From assembly GCA_006844765.1 (NCBI GenBank), contig SPJV01000014.1:1-30649 (forward strand): a stretch of DNA of 30,649 nucleotides, written 5' to 3'. The translations under genes and the position numbers were made by a program. Below the pieces are notes generated by a model. The model had not been told where the DNA came from. It was given only the letters and a program-made list of their open reading frames with translations, and did not search any database. Below are positions 7,217 through 15,360 of the stretch, piece after piece; position 1 is the stretch's first letter; every line of letters begins with the position of its first letter. Origin of the DNA: Alphaproteobacteria bacterium. Lineage in GTDB: Bacteria > Pseudomonadota > Alphaproteobacteria > UBA8366 > Aestuariispiraceae.

Positions 7217-9412
7217 TTATTGGGCCGCAATCAGGGTGGAATCACCGCTTGCCGTGGCGGCCGCTTGCATGACATCGGTGACGCTTAAAAGCTCCGGCAG
7301 AGGAATACCTGACGGTACTTCAGGGCCATAGATGATGTTAAACGGAATGCCATACCGCCCGTGGCGGTTCAGATAGGCGGCGATCACCGGGTTGGGTTTG
7401 GTCCAGTCAGCGCGCATCGCAACGACCTTGGCACCACCCAGCCATTTGGCGACGGCCCCTCGGTCAATCACAGCTTTCTTGTTCCATTGGCAGGTAACGC
7501 ACCAATCCGCCGTCACATCGACGAGGACACTGCGCCCGGCAGCCACATGCTCTCTAATGACGGCTTCATCAAAGACCTCCCAGGCGATGCCATCATCCTG
7601 GGTCTTAACCGCCTGTGTGGTCTCCAAGGGGTCGAAGGTCAGCGGCAGGGCGACCGTCAAAATCGCCAGCATCGCCGATAATGGCCAAGCAATCCGGCCC
7701 ATACGGGATCCATCAACATGGCGGGTCGCCAGGACGAGGGCGGCGATGACAGCAAGGAACCCGACCGCGCCGGCATTCTGGTGCCCGATCAGAGCCGCGA
7801 GAACACTCAGCAGCCAGATGCCGGTCCCGGCAAGCGCCGCCGCCATAGTGTATTTCAACCACCGCATCCAAGACCCTGGCTTCGGCAAAAAGCCGGCGAC
7901 CGCAGGGAAGGCTGCCACGGCGAGATACGGCAGCGCCAAACCGATGCCGAGTGTCAGAAAGACCGCAAGGATCTCTCCTGTTCCCCGGCTCAAGGCAAAG
8001 CCAACAGCGGTGCCAAGAAAGGGTGCAGTACAGGGTGTGGCCAGCAAAGTGGCAAACATGCCCGTCAGGAAATCCCCGATCAGCCCCGACCCTTTGCCCA
8101 GGACTGCGGCCCGATCCGCGATGAAGGCCGGAAGCCGAAACTCAAACAAGCCGACCAGGTTACAGGCAAACAAGGTCAGCATCGCCACCATGAAGGCCAG
8201 GAAGACCGGTTGCTGAAACTGCACGCCCCAACCGACGGTCATGCCGCCGGCTTTCACCGCGATCACAGCCACGGCGAGCGCCATGAAAGCCGTCATGATT
8301 CCGGCAGCTGTCGCCAAGAAGCCTGCGCGCACATGCGCCTTGCCTTGCCCGCCCTTGGAGACGACGGAGATTACCTTCAACGACAAGACCGGTAGAACGC
8401 AGGGCATCAGATTAAGAATGAGGCCGCCCAGCAGCGCAAAAAACAGAATGATCACCAAATTTGAGCGATCCCCATCCGCCAAAGACGGGATATTCGGCAG
8501 ATCTTTCCCGGCGGGTTCAAAGGCAGCGATCCGGGTTGTTGTTTCAACGCCCCGGTTCCCATCCGTGATGGTCAGTGTCAGTTCCGCAGTATCAAGCGCG
8601 GCGACATCAATCCCTGTGGCCGTCATGGTTAACCGCGCGGCATCGCCTGTTTCCGATAACACCATCTGCGGCTTGGAGAACGCAGCTCCCACCGGCCCTT
8701 CTATCATCACATCCGGTGTGGCAAGCGGTCTGTCTGATGCGATCTCAACGATTAAGGTGCTGTCGCCATCACCGCCTTCGCTCGCCAGACCGATCAGCGA
8801 CAGCCCGGCCACCTGCGTAGCGGATTCTGCGTTCTGAACCACCGGAACACGAGCCCGGTAGCGGTCAATTTCATGGACAAACCGGCTGGGGGTCGCCTCA
8901 CCTGCCGGCAAATCAAGCGAAACCGATGCCCGATAGGGAATACAAACTTCCTCGCAGACGAGATAATCGACTATCCCGCCAAGCGTCGTCGCCTTGCCCG
9001 CTTCTTCGAGAGAAACTTTAAGCGGTAACAGCACAGCATCTTCATAGCCAAATGTCTCAAAGCCGAAGATTGAGAAACGCTCCGGCACTGGCCATTCGGT
9101 CTCAACGCCCGAGATATTCTCACTGGCGTCCCATTTTGGCATGGGGGGTAGCCCGGCATCGCCCGGGTTCCGCCAATAGATCTTCCAGCCCTTCTTTAGC
9201 TGAAACTCCAGCGCAGCGCGGACCTCATCGCCCTGTCCTACCGCCGTCGTGGCGGCGACCAGACGCATGGCAACATGATCGTTTTCGTCCCAATTACTCG
9301 CCCCTGGTTCATTGGCGCGAGCACCCTGCCCAAAGATGATTGCCCCCAGCAGCAGGCCGATGAGGCTAAAGAATAATGCGAAAAACGCGAAACGGGACGG
9401 CAAAGTGAACAT
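7217..9412 (-). CDS. protein-disulfide reductase, DsbD/ScsB family
   Basis: This 731-residue inner-membrane protein carries electrons from cytoplasmic thioredoxin to periplasmic thiol proteins. Residues 1-33 are a signal or anchor. The periplasmic domain up to about 315 contains VCEEVCIP (Cys153 and Cys157), the ScsB-like variant of the DsbD N-domain pair. The eight-helix core starts near 320 and has two Pro-Cys motifs, LNLMPCVLPVLSLK and LLATPCTAPFLGTA. The C-terminal thioredoxin domain has WCVTC (Cys638 and Cys641) and a cis-proline loop RYGIPF. All three redox pairs are present, so the protein should be active. It is divergent from yqgE and followed by the peroxiredoxin gene. Confidence 0.93.
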   Translation of the reverse strand: MFTLPSRFAFFALFFSLIGLLLGAIIFGQGARANEPGASNWDENDHVAMRLVAATTAVGQGDEVRAALEFQLKKGWKIYWRNPGDAGLPPMPKWDASENISGVETEWPVPERFSIFGFETFGYEDAVLLPLKVSLEEAGKATTLGGIVDYLVCEEVCIPYRASVSLDLPAGEATPSRFVHEIDRYRARVPVVQNAESATQVAGLSLIGLASEGGDGDSTLIVEIASDRPLATPDVMIEGPVGAAFSKPQMVLSETGDAARLTMTATGIDVAALDTAELTLTITDGNRGVETTTRIAAFEPAGKDLPNIPSLADGDRSNLVIILFFALLGGLILNLMPCVLPVLSLKVISVVSKGGQGKAHVRAGFLATAAGIMTAFMALAVAVIAVKAGGMTVGWGVQFQQPVFLAFMVAMLTLFACNLVGLFEFRLPAFIADRAAVLGKGSGLIGDFLTGMFATLLATPCTAPFLGTAVGFALSRGTGEILAVFLTLGIGLALPYLAVAAFPAVAGFLPKPGSWMRWLKYTMAAALAGTGIWLLSVLAALIGHQNAGAVGFLAVIAALVLATRHVDGSRMGRIAWPLSAMLAILTVALPLTFDPLETTQAVKTQDDGIAWEVFDEAVIREHVAAGRSVLVDVTADWCVTCQWNKKAVIDRGAVAKWLGGAKVVAMRADWTKPNPVIAAYLNRHGRYGIPFNIIYGPEVPSGIPLPELLSVTDVMQAAATASGDSTLIAAQ

Positions 9413-9624
9413 TTCAGGCCCTGTTCAATGGCTGGCGATCAAAGATGTTGACCCTATATAGACATTTTGCCGGGAACGGGAACTCACAACCGCGTGCGTT
9501 GGTGCGAGGCGCGCTAAAATCACGCAGCGGGTATCGCATTGCTGGCAAAGCCTGCGTGGCTGCTGATAGACTAGGTCTCAGAAAAGCTGCACCGATTTTC
9601 GAAAAGATTGGATGACGGACGATT

Positions 9625-10200
9625 ATGGCGCAGGGAAAGAGTTTTAGTGGCTATCTGACAGGCCAATTTCTGGCCGCCATGCCGGCGATGGAAGACACAC
9701 GCTTTCAACGCTCACTGATCTATATGTGCGTCCATAATGCCGAGGGAGCGATGGGGTTGATCGTCAATCGGTTGGTTGATTCCCTGACCTTTGATGAATT
9801 GTTGGATCAGCTAGAGATTCCCAAAGCGCCCTATTCATCCGACATTCGCATCCATTTCGGCGGACCAGTGGAGACCGGGCGCGGCTTCGTCCTGCATTCG
9901 ACGGAATATGAAAAAGATGCAACGGTCGTGATGGAAAACGGAATCGCCCTGACCGCGACAGTCGATATCCTGCGCGATATCGCCGAAGGCAACGGCCCGC
10001 GCGACCACTTGCTCGCACTTGGTTATGCCGGTTGGGGACCAGGCCAGCTTGATGGGGAGATCCAGGAGAACGCCTGGCTGAACATCCCGGCGGATGTAAG
10101 CCTGCTCTTCAATGCTGAGAATGATGCAAAGTGGGATCGCGCCGTTGCCCTATTGGGCTTCGACCCCAGTCTGCTGTCTTCTGATGCCGGTATGGCCTGA
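9625..10200 (+). CDS. yqgE: YqgE/AlgH family protein (UPF0301)
   Basis: This 191-residue protein matches the YqgE/AlgH family throughout. It has GYLTGQFLAAMPAMEDTRFQ at the start, then MCVHNAEGAMGLIVNR, IHFGGPVETGRGFVLHS, and GYAGWGPGQLDGEIQENAWL near the end. The family is conserved in proteobacteria and has no settled biochemical function. It is divergent from the DsbD-like gene with 212 bp between them and stops 3 bp before the convergent SHMT-like gene. Confidence 0.95.
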   Translation: MAQGKSFSGYLTGQFLAAMPAMEDTRFQRSLIYMCVHNAEGAMGLIVNRLVDSLTFDELLDQLEIPKAPYSSDIRIHFGGPVETGRGFVLHSTEYEKDATVVMENGIALTATVDILRDIAEGNGPRDHLLALGYAGWGPGQLDGEIQENAWLNIPADVSLLFNAENDAKWDRAVALLGFDPSLLSSDAGMA

Positions 10201-10203
10201 CCA

Positions 10204-11490
10204 TCACACCTCCGATATCCGCATCGCTGGATAGATCGGAAAGCGTTCACAGAGTTCTGCAACATTCCGTCGGGCCTCTCCGACAGCCACCGACGTTTCG
10301 CCTGCGGCGGCTGCATTGATTAGAGACAGGATTATATCTCCTAACACCCGAAACTCAGCGACACCAAGCCCGCGAGTCGTTGCCGCCGCCGTGCCAATCC
10401 GAAGACCGACCCAATCCGCAGGCCGTGGGTTATCGAATGGTATGGCGTTCTTGTTGGTGGTGATATCGGCGGCTTCCAGAACAGCTTCCGCCGCCGCCCC
10501 TGTCAGCCCCTTTGTTGAGAGGTCGAGAAGAACCAAATGCGTGTCCGTGCCACCGGAAACGACGCGCAGCCCACCTTCTTGCAGGTGCCCGGCGAGCGTT
10601 CTCGCATTCTCGCACACTTGCGCCGCATAGGTTTTGAAATCTTCCGAGAGCGCTTCACCCAAACACACGGCCTTTGCCGCAATAACCTGGGTATGCAGCG
10701 ATCCCTGAACGCCGGGAAAGACACTCGACTGCAGCTTTTTCGCCCAATCGGTGCGATTGCTTAAAATCAAGCCACCCCGGGGGCCCCGCAATGTCTTGGT
10801 CGTGGTGCAGGTAACGATATCCGCATGCGGCAGGGGCGAGGGATGAACACCGCCGGCCACGAGCCCTGCGATATGCGCCATATCCACATGCAGGACAGCC
10901 CCCGCTTTCCGGGCAATCGCCGCCATACGATCAAAATCAATCTGCCTTGGATAGGCCGAGCCTCCGGCGACCAGTAACGTTGGGCGAAGCGCCATCGCCT
11001 GCGCCTCCAACGCATCGTAATCAACGACCTCACTCTCCCGGTCCACGGAATAGGAATGCGCTTCAAACCATCGCCCGGAGAGATTGGCTTTAAGCCCGTG
11101 GGAGAGATGCCCGCCGGCGGCGAGATCGAGCGACAGCACTTTGTCGCCGGGCTTTAGCAGATGGAAGAAGACGGCCAGATTGGCTTGGCTGCCCGAATGA
11201 GGCTGCACATTCACATACGAACACCCAAAGAGTTCTTTCGCACGATCAATCGCTGCTTGTTCGACCACATCCACATAGCGTCCGCCCGCATGAAAGCGAT
11301 GGCCGGGATAGCCTTCCAACGTCTTATTCGTGATCTCATGGCCCAAAGCGTCCAGCACGGCACGGCTGACAATGTTCTCCGAGGCGATGAGTTCCAACTG
11401 CCCCGACTGCCGTTTGCTGTCGTCGGCAAGCGCGTCAGCGATCAAGGGGTCCGTCTCGGCAAGTGAGCATGTAAAGTGATCAGTCATCAT
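10204..11490 (-). CDS. serine hydroxymethyltransferase family PLP enzyme, divergent paralogue
   Basis: This 428-residue fold-type I PLP enzyme aligns end to end with GlyA. LIASENIVSRAVLDALG, VQPHSGSQANLAV, HVDMAHIAGLVAGG and TKTLRGPRGG (PLP-binding Lys232) are plain. Several positions that are nearly constant in housekeeping GlyA differ. The His before the lysine is Thr231, the RYYGG segment reads RFHAG, and LAHGGHL reads LAAGGHL. This suggests a changed amino-acid substrate rather than the main one-carbon enzyme. A 2-methylserine-type or other beta-hydroxy amino acid activity is a guess. The start is one of two adjacent ATGs at 11490 and 11487 after AAGG. It is divergent from a GcvA-like regulator that probably controls it. 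Confidence 0.85.
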   Translation of the reverse strand: MMTDHFTCSLAETDPLIADALADDSKRQSGQLELIASENIVSRAVLDALGHEITNKTLEGYPGHRFHAGGRYVDVVEQAAIDRAKELFGCSYVNVQPHSGSQANLAVFFHLLKPGDKVLSLDLAAGGHLSHGLKANLSGRWFEAHSYSVDRESEVVDYDALEAQAMALRPTLLVAGGSAYPRQIDFDRMAAIARKAGAVLHVDMAHIAGLVAGGVHPSPLPHADIVTCTTTKTLRGPRGGLILSNRTDWAKKLQSSVFPGVQGSLHTQVIAAKAVCLGEALSEDFKTYAAQVCENARTLAGHLQEGGLRVVSGGTDTHLVLLDLSTKGLTGAAAEAVLEAADITTNKNAIPFDNPRPADWVGLRIGTAAATTRGLGVAEFRVLGDIILSLINAAAAGETSVAVGEARRNVAELCERFPIYPAMRISEV

Positions 11491-11569
11491 CCTGGCCTTA
11501 TCATTCAGATTTCTATGTGCGGAGAATGGTAAAATCCGGTAGTGCACGCAAATCAGTTTTGCTATTAAC

Positions 11570-11592
11570 TTGGCCTAGTAAAGCTAGGTCAA
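11570..11592. promoter_or_regulatory. candidate operator between LysR and SHMT-like genes
   Basis: TTGGCCTAG at 11570-11578 and CTAGGTCAA at 11584-11592 are 9-base arms of an inverted repeat with a single mismatch and a 5-base spacer. It ends 5 bases before the LysR start codon and lies about 80 bp upstream of the SHMT-like start. That is a natural site for autoregulation and divergent control. Confidence 0.6.
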
Positions 11593-11597
11593 AAGCA

Positions 11598-12476
11598 ATG
11601 TCTGTAAATCCACCACGCCCGAAAGGGCCTCCGCTAAATGCCCTGCGTGCGTTTGAGAGCGCCGCACGACTACGCAGTTTCACAGCTGCAGCAGAGGAGC
11701 TTTGTGTAACCCCCGGTGCCATCGCCCAACATATCAAGAGTCTGGAAAGCTGGGCAGAAGCACCGCTGTTTCATAGACATTCGCGCGGCGTATCCTTAAC
11801 CCCGCTTGGCGAAAACCTGCTTCCTGAATTCACGGATGCTTTCGACCGGCTAAGCGAAGCGGTTCAGTCTCTACGGACAAAGGCGGCGTCGGATCGCATC
11901 CGGATCGCCGCCTTGCCATCCATCGCGCAACTCTGGCTACCCGAGCGTCTGGGGGCGCTGCGCCGCCATGCCCCAGAGTTTGCAGTATCGGTTAGTGCCG
12001 TGGAGACTCCACCAAACCTTTCCAGAGAACCCGTTGATATTTCATTGTTCTTTGAAGACATACAAACACCAACCGATGGACTAACAATCCTTCAAGACAG
12101 CATCTATCCCGTTGCGGCCCCTCACATTGCCGAACGGCTGACATCGCTCGCATGTTTGGGACAGGAAGTCCTTTTGCATGACAGCGCCTGGCCGATGGAT
12201 TGGGACAATTGGCTAAGCGCGATCCCTGGAGGCGAAAAAATCCCCCGGAAAGGGCCGATACATTCTCTCTACGCCGTCGCGATGGAAGAGGCACGGCACG
12301 GCGCCGGCGTGTTGATGGGACATGACGCCTTGGTCCGACATGCAGTTCGGAAAGGGGATCTTGTGCGGCCGTTCCCCCAAGCCTTGCCGCTGCAACGGTG
12401 GCTGGTCTTGCGAACAACATCGGCTTTCGCAAAGACGCCCGGTTTCGCCCTGCTTACGTCAGTCTTTCACGGATAA
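11598..12476 (+). CDS. LysR-family regulator, GcvA-like
   Basis: The regulator is 292 residues from the ATG at 11598; longer in-frame starts would run through the palindrome. PPLNALRAFESAARLRSFTAAAEELCVTPGAIAQHIKSLE is the classic GcvA/AmpR-type helix-turn-helix, followed by PLFHRHSRGVSLTPLG. The C-terminal part is the effector-binding domain, ending with WLVLRTTSAF. GcvA-type regulators often control glycine, serine or amino-acid genes, which fits the divergent SHMT-like gene. Confidence 0.9.
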   Translation: MSVNPPRPKGPPLNALRAFESAARLRSFTAAAEELCVTPGAIAQHIKSLESWAEAPLFHRHSRGVSLTPLGENLLPEFTDAFDRLSEAVQSLRTKAASDRIRIAALPSIAQLWLPERLGALRRHAPEFAVSVSAVETPPNLSREPVDISLFFEDIQTPTDGLTILQDSIYPVAAPHIAERLTSLACLGQEVLLHDSAWPMDWDNWLSAIPGGEKIPRKGPIHSLYAVAMEEARHGAGVLMGHDALVRHAVRKGDLVRPFPQALPLQRWLVLRTTSAFAKTPGFALLTSVFHG

Positions 12477-12514
12477 ACAAAAAACGCGGCGGTGAAGTCT
12501 CCCTCACCGCCGCG
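12476..12514 (-). terminator. intrinsic terminator of the aminotransferase gene
   Basis: CGCGGCGGTGA at 12485-12495 pairs perfectly with TCACCGCCGCG at 12504-12514. On the minus strand the hairpin is followed by TTTTTTGTTT (12475-12484), so it ends minus-strand transcription of the aminotransferase gene. It may also slow transcription coming from the LysR gene. Confidence 0.88.
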
Positions 12515-12540
12515 CATAACGAACTGCCTGTTTCCAGACG

Positions 12541-13395
12541 TTATTCTGCCAATTCCCGGGCCATCTCGACATAGAGGGTTCGGAGTTTTGCCGCGACCGG
12601 ACCTGGCGCGCCGTTTGACAGGATGCGGTCATCGATCTTCACAACCGGCATGACGAAGGCCGAAGCGCTGGTCGAGAATGCCTCCGCCGCTTCATAGGCT
12701 TCTTCCGGCGTGAAGGGACGTTCTTCCAATGTGATGCCTTCGCGCTCACACAGGGCGATAACGGCTTTGCGGGTGATCCCGTGCAGAATTTCCGTCGATA
12801 GCTGGCGCGTCACCAAGGTGCCATCGGTCTTGACGATGAAGGCATTGTTGGAGCTGCCTTCGGTCACATAGCCATCTTCGACAAACCAGGCGTCACCGGC
12901 GCCTGCCGCCTTCGCGGTTTCCTTGGCCATACAGGCGGCCAGCAGCCCGACGGTTTTGATATCCCGCCGCTGCCAGCGAATTTCCGGCACAGTAACGACA
13001 GAAATACCGGTTTCAGCGGTGGGGTTGTCCGTGACGGTCCGGGCCTGGGTGAACATTACCAACGACGGCGCAGCATCTTTGGGATAGCCGAAGTCACGGT
13101 CGGCTGCGCCGCGCGTCACCTGCAGATAGACAAGTCCTTCATCCAAGTCATTCTGCGCAATCAATTCCCGCTGTAGAGCGGTGATCTCTTCCCCCGTCCC
13201 CGGAGAGGCCATGCCGAGCTCTTTCAAGGATCGGTCCAGGCGCGCCAAATGGGCGGCATTATCGACCAGCTTGCCGCCGATAACGGCAGAGACCTCATAA
13301 ACCGCGTCGGCAAACAGAAAGCCTCGGTCAAAAACGGAAATCTTGGCATCGGCTTCAGGCAGGAAGTCACCATTTACATAGACGGTTCTGGACAT
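12541..13395 (-). CDS. dat: D-amino-acid aminotransferase (class IV PLP)
   Basis: This 284-residue fold-type IV aminotransferase makes or breaks down D-amino acids such as D-alanine and D-glutamate. ISVFDRGFLFADAVYEV is the D-AAT signature. RWQRRDIKTVGLL contains the PLP lysine Lys147. EDGYVTEGSSNNAFIV contains Glu179, which binds the PLP nitrogen. ILHGITRKAV and SASAFVMPV complete the cofactor site. The D-AAT group is preferred over branched-chain transaminase because of the DRDFGYP segment and the short length. It is last in a minus-strand run and is followed by a strong terminator. Confidence 0.92.
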   Translation of the reverse strand: MSRTVYVNGDFLPEADAKISVFDRGFLFADAVYEVSAVIGGKLVDNAAHLARLDRSLKELGMASPGTGEEITALQRELIAQNDLDEGLVYLQVTRGAADRDFGYPKDAAPSLVMFTQARTVTDNPTAETGISVVTVPEIRWQRRDIKTVGLLAACMAKETAKAAGAGDAWFVEDGYVTEGSSNNAFIVKTDGTLVTRQLSTEILHGITRKAVIALCEREGITLEERPFTPEEAYEAAEAFSTSASAFVMPVVKIDDRILSNGAPGPVAAKLRTLYVEMARELAE

Positions 13396-13455
13396 GCGTT
13401 CCCCACTTGTCGGTATATCGGGTTAATGGCGTTGGTTGTGTTGGTTGTGTTGTCG

Positions 13456-13764
13456 CTACTGAGTTTCGGCTGGTGCCGGGTCGGTCTCTGAGTTGTCATC
13501 CGGTTCAGGCGGCACGGTCAAAAAGTAAAACGCGATGGCAAAGATACACAAGACGCCCAAAAGCTTCTTCTGCATCTCCACATAGCGCATGCCTTCTTCG
13601 GTGAAGATCTCATGCTTGCGCCGAAAGAAGGCATCCTTAACCGGCCCAGGCGGCGCATCAGGTCGACGATGCCTGTTCGCCTTGATCTGCAAAACAATCC
13701 CGGCGATTGAGATCGCAAAGATTCCAATCAAAACAAGGATCAAGGGGATGTTATAATCAGACAT
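13456..13764 (-). CDS. small two-TM membrane protein of unknown function
   Basis: This 102-residue protein has a first hydrophobic helix at about residues 7-26 (IPLILVLIGIFAISIAGIVL), a basic cytoplasmic stretch rich in Arg and Lys, then a second helix LLGVLCIFAIAFYFLTV, and an acidic Pro-rich tail. I chose the ATG at 13764 because it follows the adenosyltransferase stop by 13 bp, while the upstream ATG overlaps that gene. I do not recognise the family. The position in the adenosyltransferase run suggests co-expression only. Confidence 0.65.
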   Translation of the reverse strand: MSDYNIPLILVLIGIFAISIAGIVLQIKANRHRRPDAPPGPVKDAFFRRKHEIFTEEGMRYVEMQKKLLGVLCIFAIAFYFLTVPPEPDDNSETDPAPAETQ

Positions 13765-13777
13765 AGAGCAATACCGG

Positions 13778-14341
13778 TCAGCGGTTCTGGCCCGGCACCC
13801 AGAGAATATCAGCCTTACCGCCGTCATTCTCGTGCCGTCCCAAGACGAACAGCAGATCTGACAATCGGTTCAGATATTTCACTGCTGCAGGGTTCACCTG
13901 TTCTTTTTCAGCCAATTCCACGGTCAACCGCTCAGCGCGGCGGGTTATGGTTCGCGCCAGATGCAAATAGGCCGCCGCCGCTGTGCCACCGGGTAGAATG
14001 AAGCTCTTCAAGGTTTCAAGCGGCTCATTGAAACGATCAATCTCAGTTTCCAGCGTCGTTACCTGCTCTTCTGAAACCCGCAAGGCCCCGGACCGCCGGG
14101 TTTGTTCTTCAGGCGTACAAAGATCGGCACCCAGATCGAAGAGATCATTCTGGACGCGGCTCAACAACGCATCGACATCGCCGTCGGTATGGAGCCGCAC
14201 GAGGCCCAGCGTGGCATTCGCCTCATCAACAGTGCCATAGGCCGCAACGCGCAGATCATGCTTTTCCCGGCGGGAGCCATCGCCGAGCGATGTCTGGCCC
14301 TTATCACCGCCACGCGTATAAATCTTGGAAAGTGTGACCAT
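13778..14341 (-). CDS. cob(I)alamin adenosyltransferase, PduO/MMAB type
   Basis: This 187-residue enzyme transfers the adenosyl group of ATP to cob(I)alamin. The N-terminal ATP motif TRGGDKGQTSLGDG is intact, followed by VAAYGTVDEANATLG. TRRAERLTVELAEKE and VKYLNRLSDLLFVLGR give the conserved Arg/Glu and helix pair of the trimeric PduO family. The HIG1-type protein gene lies 34 bp upstream on the same strand and the small membrane protein gene 13 bp downstream. Confidence 0.95.
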   Translation of the reverse strand: MVTLSKIYTRGGDKGQTSLGDGSRREKHDLRVAAYGTVDEANATLGLVRLHTDGDVDALLSRVQNDLFDLGADLCTPEEQTRRSGALRVSEEQVTTLETEIDRFNEPLETLKSFILPGGTAAAAYLHLARTITRRAERLTVELAEKEQVNPAAVKYLNRLSDLLFVLGRHENDGGKADILWVPGQNR

Positions 14342-14375
14342 GAATGGCTATCCGGTAAGGGTGACGCAGCCTGTA

Positions 14376-14579
14376 TCAGCCGCCGTTTTTGGAAAGGCTC
14401 ATTGCAATGAAGAACAGGGCAATCGCGATCATCTGCATGACGACGCGGTAGCGCATCAGCTTATTGCCCCATTTCTCATTCACTTCGCCACCAATTGCCA
14501 TAACAATCACACCGGCGAACAGAACGCCGAGCGTCATCAGCATGGCGATGACCATCAGGATTATCGAAAAAATGCTCAT
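14376..14579 (-). CDS. HIG1-domain twin-TM protein
   Basis: This 67-residue membrane protein has two helices. The loop between them, NEKWGNKLMRYRVVMQ, is the QRRQ-like signature of the HIG1 domain known from respiratory complex assembly factors. Small bacterial members of this family are common beside cobalamin adenosyltransferase in alphaproteobacteria, from memory. The ATG at 14579 gives a compact protein; upstream in-frame starts would overlap the LysE-type gene. The Shine-Dalgarno is weak. Confidence 0.75.
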   Translation of the reverse strand: MSIFSIILMVIAMLMTLGVLFAGVIVMAIGGEVNEKWGNKLMRYRVVMQMIAIALFFIAMSLSKNGG

Positions 14580-14623
14580 AACCGCTTCATATATCCTTTC
14601 TGGACAGGATGGAAACCCGGAAA

Positions 14624-15262
14624 TCAATCACTCTTGCGCGCCAGGGCAAGCCCGATCCCGGTCGCCATCAGCAGCGTCCCGGTGACCTTACCCTGAAAGC
14701 GCGCGCGGCGCTTATCTGCGAACCAGTTCCTCAGGCGACCGGACAGCACCGCATAACAGCCATCCAGGAACAGCGCCAAGACGATGAAAGCCGTCACCAT
14801 CGCAACAAGCTGTGGGTTTGCCGGCAATGCCGGATCAATGAACTGCGGGAAGAATGCGATATAGAACAGGATCGCCTTCGGGTTGGTCAGCGCAATCAGG
14901 AAGGCGGTTCCGAAAACTTTGGCGGTTGTGCGGGGTGGCGCAGCCTCGGCTTCGTCCAGGGTCATCCCACGGGAGCGCCATTCCATGATCCCGAGATAGA
15001 TCAGATAGGCCGCACCGACCCAACGGACGATCTGAAACAATTCGGCCATCAGCGCCATCATGGTGGTGATCCCCACGGCGCCACAAATAATCAGCACCGC
15101 ATTGCCCAGGCTGGCGCCCAGGACGGTCGTGATCCCAACCCGAGTGCCATGTTTCAGGCTATTGGCCACGACCAGGGTCACAACAGGCCCCGGAATAAGC
15201 AGCAGAATCACCGCCGCCGCGCAAAAGGCGGCGAATAAGTCAAAGTTCAGTATATCGAACAT
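14624..15262 (-). CDS. LysE/RhtB-family amino-acid exporter
   Basis: This 212-residue inner-membrane protein has the RhtB/LysE topology of about six helices. LIPGPVVTLVVANSLKHGTRVGI near the start is the family signature and ALTNPKAILFYIAFFPQFID in the middle is its second hallmark. Such proteins export amino acids or derivatives by antiport. The ATG at 15262 follows GGGGAGA by 8 bases. It is the first gene of the minus-strand run after the TCA block, 98 bp from sucB. Confidence 0.92.
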   Translation of the reverse strand: MFDILNFDLFAAFCAAAVILLLIPGPVVTLVVANSLKHGTRVGITTVLGASLGNAVLIICGAVGITTMMALMAELFQIVRWVGAAYLIYLGIMEWRSRGMTLDEAEAAPPRTTAKVFGTAFLIALTNPKAILFYIAFFPQFIDPALPANPQLVAMVTAFIVLALFLDGCYAVLSGRLRNWFADKRRARFQGKVTGTLLMATGIGLALARKSD

Positions 15263-15313
15263 TGGTTCAGTCTCCCCAGCGTTACCAGGGAATGACAAAG
15301 CGCCGAAAATCTA

Positions 15314-15339
15314 GACCCGTCAAGTCGGCCCAACGGGTC
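15314..15339 (-). terminator. possible weak terminator after sucB
   Basis: GACCCGT at 15314-15320 and ACGGGTC at 15333-15339 can pair around a 12-base loop. On the minus strand the stem is followed by TAGATTTTC, a poor T tract. It may end the TCA operon, but read-through into the exporter gene is possible. Confidence 0.35.
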
Positions 15340-15360
15340 GGTTCAGAAAGTCAGTTTTTC

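Noticed and set aside
7392..8395. Two overlapping plus-strand frames opposite the DsbD-like gene
   Set aside because: Both lie antisense to the conserved membrane core and read as Arg/Ala/Pro-rich noise.
13433..13452. Tandem GGTTGTGTT unit in the gap before the aminotransferase gene
   Set aside because: Two copies of a 9-base unit in a short gap are too little to suggest a function; it is probably slippage.
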